Shown here: in pieces, positions 1-5,502 of the stretch
Numbering within the stretch: position 1 is the first letter of the stretch
Layout: the number at the start of each line of letters is the position of its first letter
Origin: an uncultured Chlorobiales bacterium
GTDB lineage: Bacteria > Bacteroidota > Chlorobiia > Chlorobiales > Thermochlorobacteraceae
Reading direction: 5' to 3'
Assembly (NCBI GenBank): GCA_937959145.1
Contig: CALGMC010000325.1
Span: 1-5,502 of the forward strand
DNA length: 5,502 nt
Program-made: the position numbers and the translations under genes
Notes under the pieces: generated by a model
Told to the model about the DNA's origin: nothing
Databases searched by the model: none
What the model saw: the letters and a program-made list of their open reading frames with translations, nothing else

Positions 1-353
1 GTGAAGAAAATTTTTTTGCTATCAAGAACCTTACGTAGATGTTCGGCGACGACGGCGTCAAGGTCGGTGATTCCCGACTTCACATCGACGACGAACACGA
101 TGGCATGAGCTTCTTCAATGGAAAGAAAAACCTGTTCGAGAACGGCTTTGCTAATGCGGTCTTCGGCGGTTGTGTATCCACCTGTATCGATAAGGCTGAA
201 GGCTTTGCCGTTCCATTCGGCGTCTAAGTAATTGCGGTCGCGCGTAACGCCGGGCATATCATGGACAATGGCGTGTCGTTTGCTGACAATGCGGTTGAAA
301 AGCGTCGACTTGCCGACGTTCGGCCTGCCAACAATCGCAACAATCGGTTTCAT
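1..353 (-). CDS. der: Ribosome-assembly GTPase Der (EngA), N-terminal part
   Basis: Partial gene: 117 codons of the first GTPase domain, running off the left edge. Der is an essential cytoplasmic GTPase with two tandem G domains and a KH-like C-terminus that acts in 50S ribosome maturation. Visible motifs are the P-loop GRPNVGKS (residues 9-16), the switch I segment PGVTRDR (34-40), the G3 motif DTGG (56-59), and the hydrophobic strand IVFVVDVKSGIT (85-96). The NKxD motif lies just beyond the window. I chose ATG at 353 because Der proteins usually begin a few residues before the first beta strand (MKPIVAIVGRP). In-frame ATGs also occur at 368 and 380, adding 5 or 9 residues, and none of the three has a clear Shine-Dalgarno. 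It diverges from the 508 operon. The identification is secure; only the exact start is uncertain. Confidence 0.97.
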   Translation of the reverse strand, partial: MKPIVAIVGRPNVGKSTLFNRIVSKRHAIVHDMPGVTRDRNYLDAEWNGKAFSLIDTGGYTTAEDRISKAVLEQVFLSIEEAHAIVFVVDVKSGITDLDAVVAEHLRKVLDSKKIFF

Positions 354-427
354 TTTGGACGGGTTCATAGCCGCTCTCATGGGGTGAAGCAACTGAATTG
401 AAATCTGAAAAATATGTTTAATTCTCA

Positions 428-455
428 AAGATAGGTATATTCAAGGGACGGTCAA
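428..455 (-). promoter_or_regulatory. Candidate sigma70-like promoter for der
   Basis: Read on the minus strand, a -35 box TTGACC (450-455) is followed after 16 bases by a -10 box TATCTT (428-433). The -10 continues as TATCTTTG, which also fits the TAnnTTTG -7 element described for Bacteroidota. Transcription would begin near 420, leaving a leader of about 40-67 bases depending on which der ATG is used. The -35 match is good (5 of 6) and the -10 moderate (4 of 6). This is a pattern match only. Confidence 0.4.
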
Positions 456-468
456 GCAGTAATGACCG
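449..468. promoter_or_regulatory. Operator-like inverted repeat CGGTCA-N8-TGACCG
   Basis: A perfect 6-base dyad (449-454 and 463-468) is separated by 8 bases and lies in the intergenic region between the divergent der and 508 genes. It overlaps the candidate -35 box of the der promoter and lies 39 bases upstream of the 508 start codon. A homodimeric repressor bound here would block der transcription and could affect the operon. Alternatively the dyad could form a small hairpin in the operon leader. No regulator is encoded in the window. The symmetry is visible in the sequence; the function is inferred. Confidence 0.35.
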
Positions 469-507
469 ACATTCATTCACGAACATTTCTTCCTGACAAA
501 CAGTAGT

Positions 508-1149
508 ATGCCTTCAAAAGGTAAAGTTTTTTTCGGGGTAGATTTAGCAGGACGCATTGATGAAGTAACCGGTGTTGCCGCTCTTTCCGATAAAGCAGAA
601 CTCATCTTTGTCAATCAAGTCAAACCCGACTTGGCTATCCGAAACTACATTGATTATCACCGTCCGTGTCTTATCGGAATGGACGCGCCGCTCACGATTC
701 CGTCGGGTCGTTACGGCACTTACGCAAGCCGAAAGTGCGATAGAGACTTGGCGTTGCTTGGCATTCCCACGTTTGCAACTTCAATGCTGGCACAACTGAC
801 CTTCCGTGCCATCACGATTACCAAAATGCTTGAACCTCGTTATCCTACGATTGAAGTTTATCCGCATGCGACGAAAGTCCGCTTAGGCTTGACGCATAAG
901 GATAAAAAAATCAAAGAAATTTCGCGCGAGATTGTTCAGACACGTCTATCAAGGTTCGTTAAAAATCTGCCGCGCACATCGAAAATTGTGCTCTCTGACC
1001 ATGAGCTCGATGCGATTCTCGCCGCCTATACCGCGCTCTTGCACGATCATAGTCTCACCCAACCCATCGGCGACGCACAAGAGGGCTTGATTTTTATTCC
1101 GAATGATAAAGCACGAAAACCGCTCTCGTTCACTGAAGCCGCCGAGTAA
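508..1149 (+). CDS. DUF429 / COG2410 family predicted nuclease, RNase H fold
   Basis: A 213-residue protein resembling the DUF429 family (COG2410, predicted nuclease of the RNase H-like fold). Its substrate is unknown, and the nuclease label rests on fold prediction. Landmarks in order: first strand with acidic residue GVDLAG (10-15, D12); second strand GMDAPLTIP (57-65, D59); a basic-Cys segment RKCDRDL (75-81); EVYPHATKVRLGL (116-128, E116); and the C-terminal helix DHELDAILAAYTA (164-176, with D164 and D168). The acidic residues D12, D59, E116 and D168 sit where an RNase H-type metal site would be expected. Length suits a single-domain member. ATG 508 is the only good start, since an in-frame stop lies at 463-465; no strong Shine-Dalgarno is visible. 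It is the first gene of the operon, and its TAA is directly followed by the next ATG. Confidence 0.82.
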   Translation: MPSKGKVFFGVDLAGRIDEVTGVAALSDKAELIFVNQVKPDLAIRNYIDYHRPCLIGMDAPLTIPSGRYGTYASRKCDRDLALLGIPTFATSMLAQLTFRAITITKMLEPRYPTIEVYPHATKVRLGLTHKDKKIKEISREIVQTRLSRFVKNLPRTSKIVLSDHELDAILAAYTALLHDHSLTQPIGDAQEGLIFIPNDKARKPLSFTEAAE

Positions 1150-1476
1150 ATGAAACGGTCCGAATTTCCTACTGATATTGATGAACGCTGGGCGCAATTT
1201 GAAGTGATGTTTGAAAAAAAATTTCAAAAAAAACCCAGCGTTGAAACGGCCTTTTTCATCATCGGGCTTCAACATCACTTCACCGGTCGCGCTTTGGAGA
1301 AAAGCGAAAAGGAGCACTTAATCGCCGAAGGATTTTACATCACGTTTGAGAAGCAAGGCTATTTTTCGCGTAACGGCGACGGCACTTGGAAAGCAGAAAA
1401 GCCTTTTCCCGTGCTTGGCGGCGCGCCCCGCGAAAATTTTTATCGTCAAGCGATTCTTTCCTACTTCGAGCAATGA
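1150..1476 (+). CDS. Small conserved-looking protein of unknown function
   Basis: A 108-residue soluble protein that I do not recognise firmly. It starts at the base after the stop of the DUF429 gene and its TGA overlaps the next gene's ATG (ATGA at 1473-1476), so its position in the operon strongly supports that it is real. Composition is rich in Phe, Lys and Glu. There is a charged N-terminal helix (8-28), a segment ETAFFIIGLQHHF (32-44), a helix EKSEKEHLIAEGFYI (50-64), a turn-rich stretch around RNGDGTWKAEKPFP (74-87), and a C-terminal helix ending SYFEQ. No signal peptide, membrane segment or metal motif is seen. The 'IIGLQ' plus C-terminal 'YFE' layout faintly recalls small uncharacterised Bacteroidota proteins, but that is memory and not evidence. 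Two runs of eight A lie early in the gene (1214-1221, 1226-1233). Confidence 0.8.
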   Translation: MKRSEFPTDIDERWAQFEVMFEKKFQKKPSVETAFFIIGLQHHFTGRALEKSEKEHLIAEGFYITFEKQGYFSRNGDGTWKAEKPFPVLGGAPRENFYRQAILSYFEQ

Positions 1477-2699
1477 ATACTCGACTTGACTACGAGGTCG
1501 ATGCCCATTACCTGCCTGCCCTATCGCTTTTTCCGTTTGAAAAAAATTTAGAAGAGTGGCAATCCCTCGGCGTTGCGCCAATTATGATGCGGCGCGGGGA
1601 CTCGCGCCATCAAGTGATTTTCGTGAAATCCAAATTGCCCGCGCTTCCTTACAAGTTTGCTATTAAAGAAATTACCCTCGACCTCGCCCGACGCGAAATC
1701 GAGAACTATCAAAAACTTCGCGACCTTGGCGTTCAAACCTTAACGCCGGTGGGCATCGTTATTCGTCGCGAAAATGCCGTCCCGATTCAAACGCCTGCGG
1801 GCGTGATGTATCAAGCCAGCATTACTGCCTATCTCATCACGCTACTTGAAGACGCCGTCTTGCCTGAATCGGTCTTGTTTGGCTTGCGATTCCAACAGCA
1901 AGCGCGAAAAGAAATTTTCGATGCCATTGCTGAACTTTTCGCCCAATGCCACGCCTTGAATGTGTATTGGGGCGACGCCTCGCTTGATAACCTACTCATT
2001 AAATTCGTGCGCGAAGAACATACGCTTGGCAAACGCCGTCGCCTTGTTGCCTTGCTCGCCGATACTGAAACAACCGAAATTCACCGTTCGCTCTCTCAGC
2101 GCATGAAAGAAGCCGACTTGGAATTTTTCTTTGAATCCATGCTTTGGCTCGATGAAGAATTTCACAAGCGCGGCAACCCACGCGATAAAAGCATTACTAT
2201 GAGCGACATTGCTTACCTACGCGAGCGATATAACGCGCTCACTAAAATTTGGGACGCGCACAAGCGGTTTGATTCACTCACTCAATTCAATTCTGAACGC
2301 CACTTCGGTAGATTTCGCAAAGCATCTTACGCCGATACCTTGCTCAAACACTTGGAAGAGCATAAGTGGTATTTGAGCGAGCGCATGAAAACATCTCTTT
2401 CAATGCGCGACGCCACGCTCGATTGGTATGCCAATTACTTCTTGCCGATTCAAGACTTGCTCAAACAAAGCAACTTCGCTGAGTATTTCCCTGACAAAAC
2501 GGAATTAGAAGTATATTTGGAGATTATGGAGAACAAATACTACCTGAGCGAGCAACAAAAGCGCGATGTCGGGCTTAGCTACGCGATTCAAGATTTCGCA
2601 AAGCGGTTTGGCATCGAGAAAAACTACGCCTCGTCTTTGAAAAAAATGTTCAAAACTTTAATCGACATCACAAAAGAGTATGCCAAGTTTCCGCGTTAA
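1473..2699 (+). CDS. DUF4032-type protein with kinase-like (Kdo/WaaP-like) core
   Basis: A 408-residue, probably cytoplasmic protein that matches my recollection of DUF4032 proteins, which combine a lipopolysaccharide-kinase-like fold with a C-terminal DUF4032 segment. The kinase-like core shows a candidate ATP-binding lysine in FAIKEI (62-67, K65), a following helix with E75/E77 (REIENYQKL), a catalytic-loop pattern YWGDASLDNLLIKF (165-178, D168 and N173) and a metal-binding position in LLADTET (194-200, D197). All key residues are present, so it may be active, though the substrate is unknown. The C-terminal half contains HKWYLSE (297-303) and again NKYYLSEQQKRDVG (354-367), the latter being the DUF4032 signature as I recall it. 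The start is taken at 1473, giving a 4-base ATGA overlap with the preceding stop. The open frame reaches back to 1386, but those 29 codons lie wholly inside the upstream gene. Its 3' end overlaps the next gene by 20 bases. Confidence 0.85.
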   Translation: MNTRLDYEVDAHYLPALSLFPFEKNLEEWQSLGVAPIMMRRGDSRHQVIFVKSKLPALPYKFAIKEITLDLARREIENYQKLRDLGVQTLTPVGIVIRRENAVPIQTPAGVMYQASITAYLITLLEDAVLPESVLFGLRFQQQARKEIFDAIAELFAQCHALNVYWGDASLDNLLIKFVREEHTLGKRRRLVALLADTETTEIHRSLSQRMKEADLEFFFESMLWLDEEFHKRGNPRDKSITMSDIAYLRERYNALTKIWDAHKRFDSLTQFNSERHFGRFRKASYADTLLKHLEEHKWYLSERMKTSLSMRDATLDWYANYFLPIQDLLKQSNFAEYFPDKTELEVYLEIMENKYYLSEQQKRDVGLSYAIQDFAKRFGIEKNYASSLKKMFKTLIDITKEYAKFPR

Positions 2700-4170
2700 G
2701 TTCGCTGTTCTTTTTCTTCTAATCAATCTCGTTGCGATTCTTCCGCGCACGCAAGCTGCGTGGCAATCTGCGCCGCAAACCTCACAAGAAAAAGGTGTGG
2801 TGTGCATTTATTTCAAACGGCTTAATCCAAGCAATCCGTCCGAAGGCTTGTTGATGCAACTCGTCAACAAACGCACCACATCAGGAAAGTTCATTTTACG
2901 CACGGATTCCAACGCGCAAAAAGCCGTCTATGTCGATATTGGCAGAGAGATTAAACCCAACGAGCGCGACGTTATCGAGCGCAATTTAGCGGCACGCATT
3001 GGCGATATGTTTTCTGCCAAAAGTGATAAGTCGCTCAAAACTGTTGCGCAATACAAAGAACTGTTTGACCTGATTGCCCAAAATGACCGCGTTTTCCAAC
3101 AAGTTGATTTAACAAAAAACTTCGACATCAAGGATACCGTCTACCTCTTCGACTTTGACGCCGCAACACAGAACTACTCAATTTTCAAGAACGACGCTCG
3201 CCCCGAAGCCCTTGCGCTTTATCAATTTGTCAGCGAACGATGGACAAGCGGGAAGTTCTTTGCCGATTACAAATCGGTTGTTTCAAAGCACGACTTCAAA
3301 GAGTTTTTAGACCCCGAAATTCTTAATGCAATTTTTCAAACGCGAAAGGCGACGCAAGAGCAAGCAGAACTCAGTCCAGCACAAAGACGAACCATTTCCG
3401 ACGCCGACCAAAAAGCCACTTGGGCGTTTATTCTTTCCATTATCAGCATCATCATCGGCGTTTTTGGACTCTTGACGAATGCAATGCAAGGCAAAGACAA
3501 AGGCGAGCAACTCGCACGCATTGAGGGAAAAGTGAAATCGCTTGAAAACCGTTTGAATAAACCCTTCTACCAAACAGACATCAACTCCGAAGAGGAAAAT
3601 CGACGTAGCACTCAGCAAATTCAGAGCCTTATTTCCCGCGTGATTGCCTTAGAGCGAGCGGCGGGACTTAAAATCGTTGACGGCGCAAGCGGAACAGCAT
3701 CGTTCAAGAACGAAACCGCAGTAGAACTTCAAAAGTTGATTCAACAATATCGGCAGAAGTGGTCGGAAGAGCCAAGTTTGACGAGCGTCTACGGGCAGTT
3801 GTCGCTTTGCTTGGACGATTTTGCTTTTCATCTTTCCGAATTGGAAAACGGATTGATGATGAAAGATTTTGTGATAAAATACGCAATGCCGCACATCGAT
3901 TCCATTGATGCCTTGTTTCAGCCTGAGCCTGACGCGCCAATCAATACGCCAGAGAGCGTCAATGATTATATCCACGCGCTTCAAAAGAAACTTACCATTT
4001 CGGAAATCGAGGTGCGCACCAAAATCTCGCGCTTCGATAACGAGCGACACGAGAAAGCAGGTGCAATTCTCAAAACCAATTTAGAGCCGGGCACAATTAC
4101 CAAAGTTCTGCGTCGCGGTTTGATTCACGGCGAAACGGTTCGCAAAGCCCAAGTAATTCGTGCCGAATAA
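2680..4170 (+). CDS. Membrane protein with periplasmic domain and C-terminal GrpE-like domain
   Basis: A 496-residue protein I do not recognise as a whole. The N-terminus has a basic start (MPSFRVK), a hydrophobic core (8-21) and a plausible signal-peptidase site near TQA-A (24-27). Residues 28-246 are soluble and by topology periplasmic, with no family recognised. A transmembrane helix spans 247-265 (TWAFILSIISIIIGVFGLL) and is followed by the Lys-rich GKDKG, which favours a cytoplasmic C-terminus. Residues 274-330 look coiled-coil (LARIEGKVKSLENRL, then LISRVIALERAAGL). The C-terminus resembles GrpE, the Hsp70 nucleotide-exchange factor: MPHIDSIDALF (403-413) matches the LPVIDSLDRAL-type helix; FDNERHEKA (452-460) matches FDPN.HEA; EPGTITKVLRRG (469-480) and VRKAQV (487-492) match the beta domain. 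Ordinary GrpE is soluble and about 170-210 residues. The start codon lies inside the previous gene (20-base overlap), and the signal peptide supports it. The exchange activity is inferred. Confidence 0.85.
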   Translation: MPSFRVKFAVLFLLINLVAILPRTQAAWQSAPQTSQEKGVVCIYFKRLNPSNPSEGLLMQLVNKRTTSGKFILRTDSNAQKAVYVDIGREIKPNERDVIERNLAARIGDMFSAKSDKSLKTVAQYKELFDLIAQNDRVFQQVDLTKNFDIKDTVYLFDFDAATQNYSIFKNDARPEALALYQFVSERWTSGKFFADYKSVVSKHDFKEFLDPEILNAIFQTRKATQEQAELSPAQRRTISDADQKATWAFILSIISIIIGVFGLLTNAMQGKDKGEQLARIEGKVKSLENRLNKPFYQTDINSEEENRRSTQQIQSLISRVIALERAAGLKIVDGASGTASFKNETAVELQKLIQQYRQKWSEEPSLTSVYGQLSLCLDDFAFHLSELENGLMMKDFVIKYAMPHIDSIDALFQPEPDAPINTPESVNDYIHALQKKLTISEIEVRTKISRFDNERHEKAGAILKTNLEPGTITKVLRRGLIHGETVRKAQVIRAE

Positions 4171-4174
4171 TTTC

Positions 4175-4200
4175 AAAATGTGAGTTTGCACTCACGATTT
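4175..4200. terminator. Possible bidirectional terminator hairpin between convergent genes
   Basis: GTGAGT (4180-4185) and ACTCAC (4190-4195) form a perfect 6-bp stem with a TTGC loop. The flanks can pair further as AAA (4175-4177) with TTT (4198-4200) around a mismatch and a U-G pair. It lies right after the stop of the membrane GrpE-like gene and 11 bases beyond the ppdK stop, as expected for a shared terminator of convergent genes. The T-runs on either side are short, so intrinsic termination would be weak. Confidence 0.4.
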
Positions 4201-4205
4201 CAACA

Positions 4206-5502
4206 TCATGATTTCAACGCGGCACGCGCCGCCGCCAATCGCGCAATCGGCACGCGGAACGGACTGCACGAGACATAATCAAAGCCAAGTTGATGACAGA
4301 ACTCAACGCTACTGGTTTCGCCGCCGTGCTCGCCACAAATGCCAAGTTTGAGTTTTGGCTTCACCTTGCGCCCGTCTTCGCTTGCAATTCGCATCAAGCG
4401 TCCGACGCCTGATTGGTCAATCGCCTCGAAGGGGTCGCGCGGATAGATGTCTTTTTCAAGATAAGCAGGCAAGAATCGGTTGGAGTCATCGCGCGAAAGT
4501 CCGAGCGTCATTTGGGTTAAATCATTCGTGCCGAAACTGTAAAAATCCGCCGCCGATGCAATCGCACTTGAAAGGAGCGCAGCACGCGGCACTTCAATCA
4601 TGGTTCCAATCAAATACGCCACGCGCCGACCTTTTTCAGCAAAGACGGTCTCTGAAACAGAGCGAACAATCTCGGCTTGGTGCTGAAGTTCTTTAACGTC
4701 GGCAACGAGTGGAATCATAATTTCGGGAAAAACCTTAATACCATCTTTTGCCGCGTTGCAAGCCGCTTCCATAATCGCACGCACTTGCATTTCAGTGATT
4801 TCAGGGAATAAAATCCCTAAACGACAACCGCGAAGTCCCAGCATCGGATTGAGCTCTTTGAGCGATTCAACGCGCTCGGCAATTTCCTCAACGCTCTTAT
4901 GCAACTTTTCAGCAAGCAGACTTTGCGCGCGTGGCTCTTTGGGCAAGAACTCGTGAAGCGGCGGGTCGAGCAAGCGAATGGTAACAGGATAGCCGTTCAT
5001 GGCTTTGAAGATGTTGTAATAATCAACGCGCTGATACGGCAGAATTTCTTTGAGCGCGGCGCGTCGTTCTTCTTCGTTGTTGGCTAAAATCATTTGTCGC
5101 ACGCGGTCGATGCGGTCCTCGATGAAGAACATGTGTTCGCTTCGACAAAGCCCTATGCCTTCTGCGCCAAAAAGCAAGGCGGTTTGGGCTTGGTCGGGCT
5201 GGTCGGCATTGGTGCGCAATTTCAACTTGCGATATTTATCTGCCCATTGCATCACGCGCGCATACATCTGATAAATTTCCGACTGTTCGGGCTTGAGCGT
5301 TTTTTTAAGCAAGACTTGCAAGACTTCTGAATCTCTGGTTTTGATTTCGCCTTCGAAGACTTCGCCTGTGGTGCCGTCAATGGAAATAAAATCGCCTTCT
5401 TTAATGCGGAAAGATTTTCCGCGAACGGTCATCGCGCTTTGGTCGTAGTGAATTTCTAAATCGCCACAGCCTGCCACGCAAACTTTGCCCATTTGACGCG
5501 CA
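4206..5502 (-). CDS. ppdK: Pyruvate, phosphate dikinase, C-terminal half
   Basis: Partial gene whose reading frame continues past the right edge. The visible part is about 431 codons, roughly the second half of a ~900-residue cytoplasmic enzyme that interconverts pyruvate + ATP + Pi and PEP + AMP + PPi. It starts within the end of the phosphohistidine domain (ARQMGKVCVAGCG; the catalytic TSH is just outside) and continues through the PEP/pyruvate-binding barrel. Numbered from the Met at 5492, PEP-site residues are R117 (GLCRSEHMFF), R173 (TIRLLDPPLHEF), E300 (GTMIEVPRAAL), N323-D324 (SFGTNDLTQM) and catalytic C386 (GICGEHGG, codon 4335-4337). The C-terminus FRVPIARLAAARAAL is typical. These motifs favour PpdK over PEP synthase. 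A stretch around residues 55-72 seems about 17 residues longer than the clostridial enzyme as I recall it. It converges on the operon and appears functionally unrelated to it. Confidence 0.96.
   Translation of the reverse strand, partial: ARQMGKVCVAGCGDLEIHYDQSAMTVRGKSFRIKEGDFISIDGTTGEVFEGEIKTRDSEVLQVLLKKTLKPEQSEIYQMYARVMQWADKYRKLKLRTNADQPDQAQTALLFGAEGIGLCRSEHMFFIEDRIDRVRQMILANNEEERRAALKEILPYQRVDYYNIFKAMNGYPVTIRLLDPPLHEFLPKEPRAQSLLAEKLHKSVEEIAERVESLKELNPMLGLRGCRLGILFPEITEMQVRAIMEAACNAAKDGIKVFPEIMIPLVADVKELQHQAEIVRSVSETVFAEKGRRVAYLIGTMIEVPRAALLSSAIASAADFYSFGTNDLTQMTLGLSRDDSNRFLPAYLEKDIYPRDPFEAIDQSGVGRLMRIASEDGRKVKPKLKLGICGEHGGETSSVEFCHQLGFDYVSCSPFRVPIARLAAARAALKS

Noticed and set aside
39..227. 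Plus-strand open frame of 62 codons
   Set aside because: It is antisense to the clearly coding der segment and encodes no recognisable protein.
436..441. TATATT as a -10 box for the 508 operon
   Set aside because: No acceptable -35 box lies 16-18 bases upstream; the operon promoter could not be assigned.
949..1317. Minus-strand open frame of 122 codons
   Set aside because: It is antisense to two well-supported genes and spans their junction, with no motif of its own.
1386..1472. 29-codon N-terminal extension of the DUF4032 gene
   Set aside because: It lies entirely within the preceding gene in another frame, is Arg/Ser-rich and unlike the family start, and the 1473 ATG gives a natural ATGA overlap.
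3649..4050. Minus-strand open frame of 133 codons
   Set aside because: It is a shadow of the GrpE-like coding region, whose sense frame has clear conserved motifs.
508..4170. Operon as a phage-defence or mobile island
   Set aside because: It lies between housekeeping genes (der, ppdK), with no integrase, repeats, toxin motif or visible composition shift; a nuclease-like plus kinase-like pairing alone is not enough.
4196..4218. Direct repeat of GATTTCAAC (4196-4204 and 4210-4218)
   Set aside because: A nine-base pair of copies, one inside the ppdK coding end, is readily explained by chance.

Overview
This 5.5-kb window looks like ordinary bacterial chromosome with mid-range base composition (GC roughly in the 40s percent by eye). 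It has tightly packed genes, no RNA genes, no insertion sequences and no CRISPR repeats. The Der fragment (IFF ending, 'LEQ' and 'VDV.SG' segments) and the form of the pyruvate phosphate dikinase recall Chlorobi/Bacteroidota relatives. A green-sulfur-bacterium-like organism such as the Chloroherpeton group is my best guess, but it rests on memory of the families and not on a search.

Layout. At the left edge is the N-terminal part of the ribosome-assembly GTPase Der on the minus strand (1-353, running off the window). A divergent intergenic region (354-507) follows. It carries a sigma70-like promoter pointing toward der and a perfect 6-bp inverted repeat that overlaps its -35 box. From 508 to 4170 four plus-strand genes are packed without gaps: a DUF429/COG2410 RNase H-fold predicted nuclease; a 108-residue unknown protein; a 408-residue DUF4032-type protein with a protein-kinase/Kdo-kinase-like core; and a 496-residue two-pass or signal-anchored membrane protein. 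The junctions are stop-ATG abutting, a 4-base ATGA overlap, and a 20-base overlap, so this is almost certainly one operon. A short convergent intergenic spacer with a small hairpin separates it from the C-terminal half of pyruvate, phosphate dikinase (ppdK) on the minus strand, which runs off the right edge.

Most interesting point. The last operon gene is an unrecognised membrane protein whose cytoplasmic C-terminus reads as a GrpE (Hsp70 nucleotide-exchange factor) domain: a PHIDSIDALF segment, an F-D-x3-H-x2-A motif, then an EPGTI...G...VRKAQV beta-domain. It sits behind a signal peptide, about 220 residues predicted to be periplasmic, a transmembrane helix and a coiled coil. Co-transcription with a kinase-fold DUF4032 protein suggests a membrane-linked signalling or chaperone module, with the envelope domain as possible sensor and the GrpE-like part acting on a cytoplasmic Hsp70. 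This is inference. No Hsp70 or DnaJ gene lies in the window. The DUF4032 protein also carries a 57-residue-spaced duplication of its YLSE signature.
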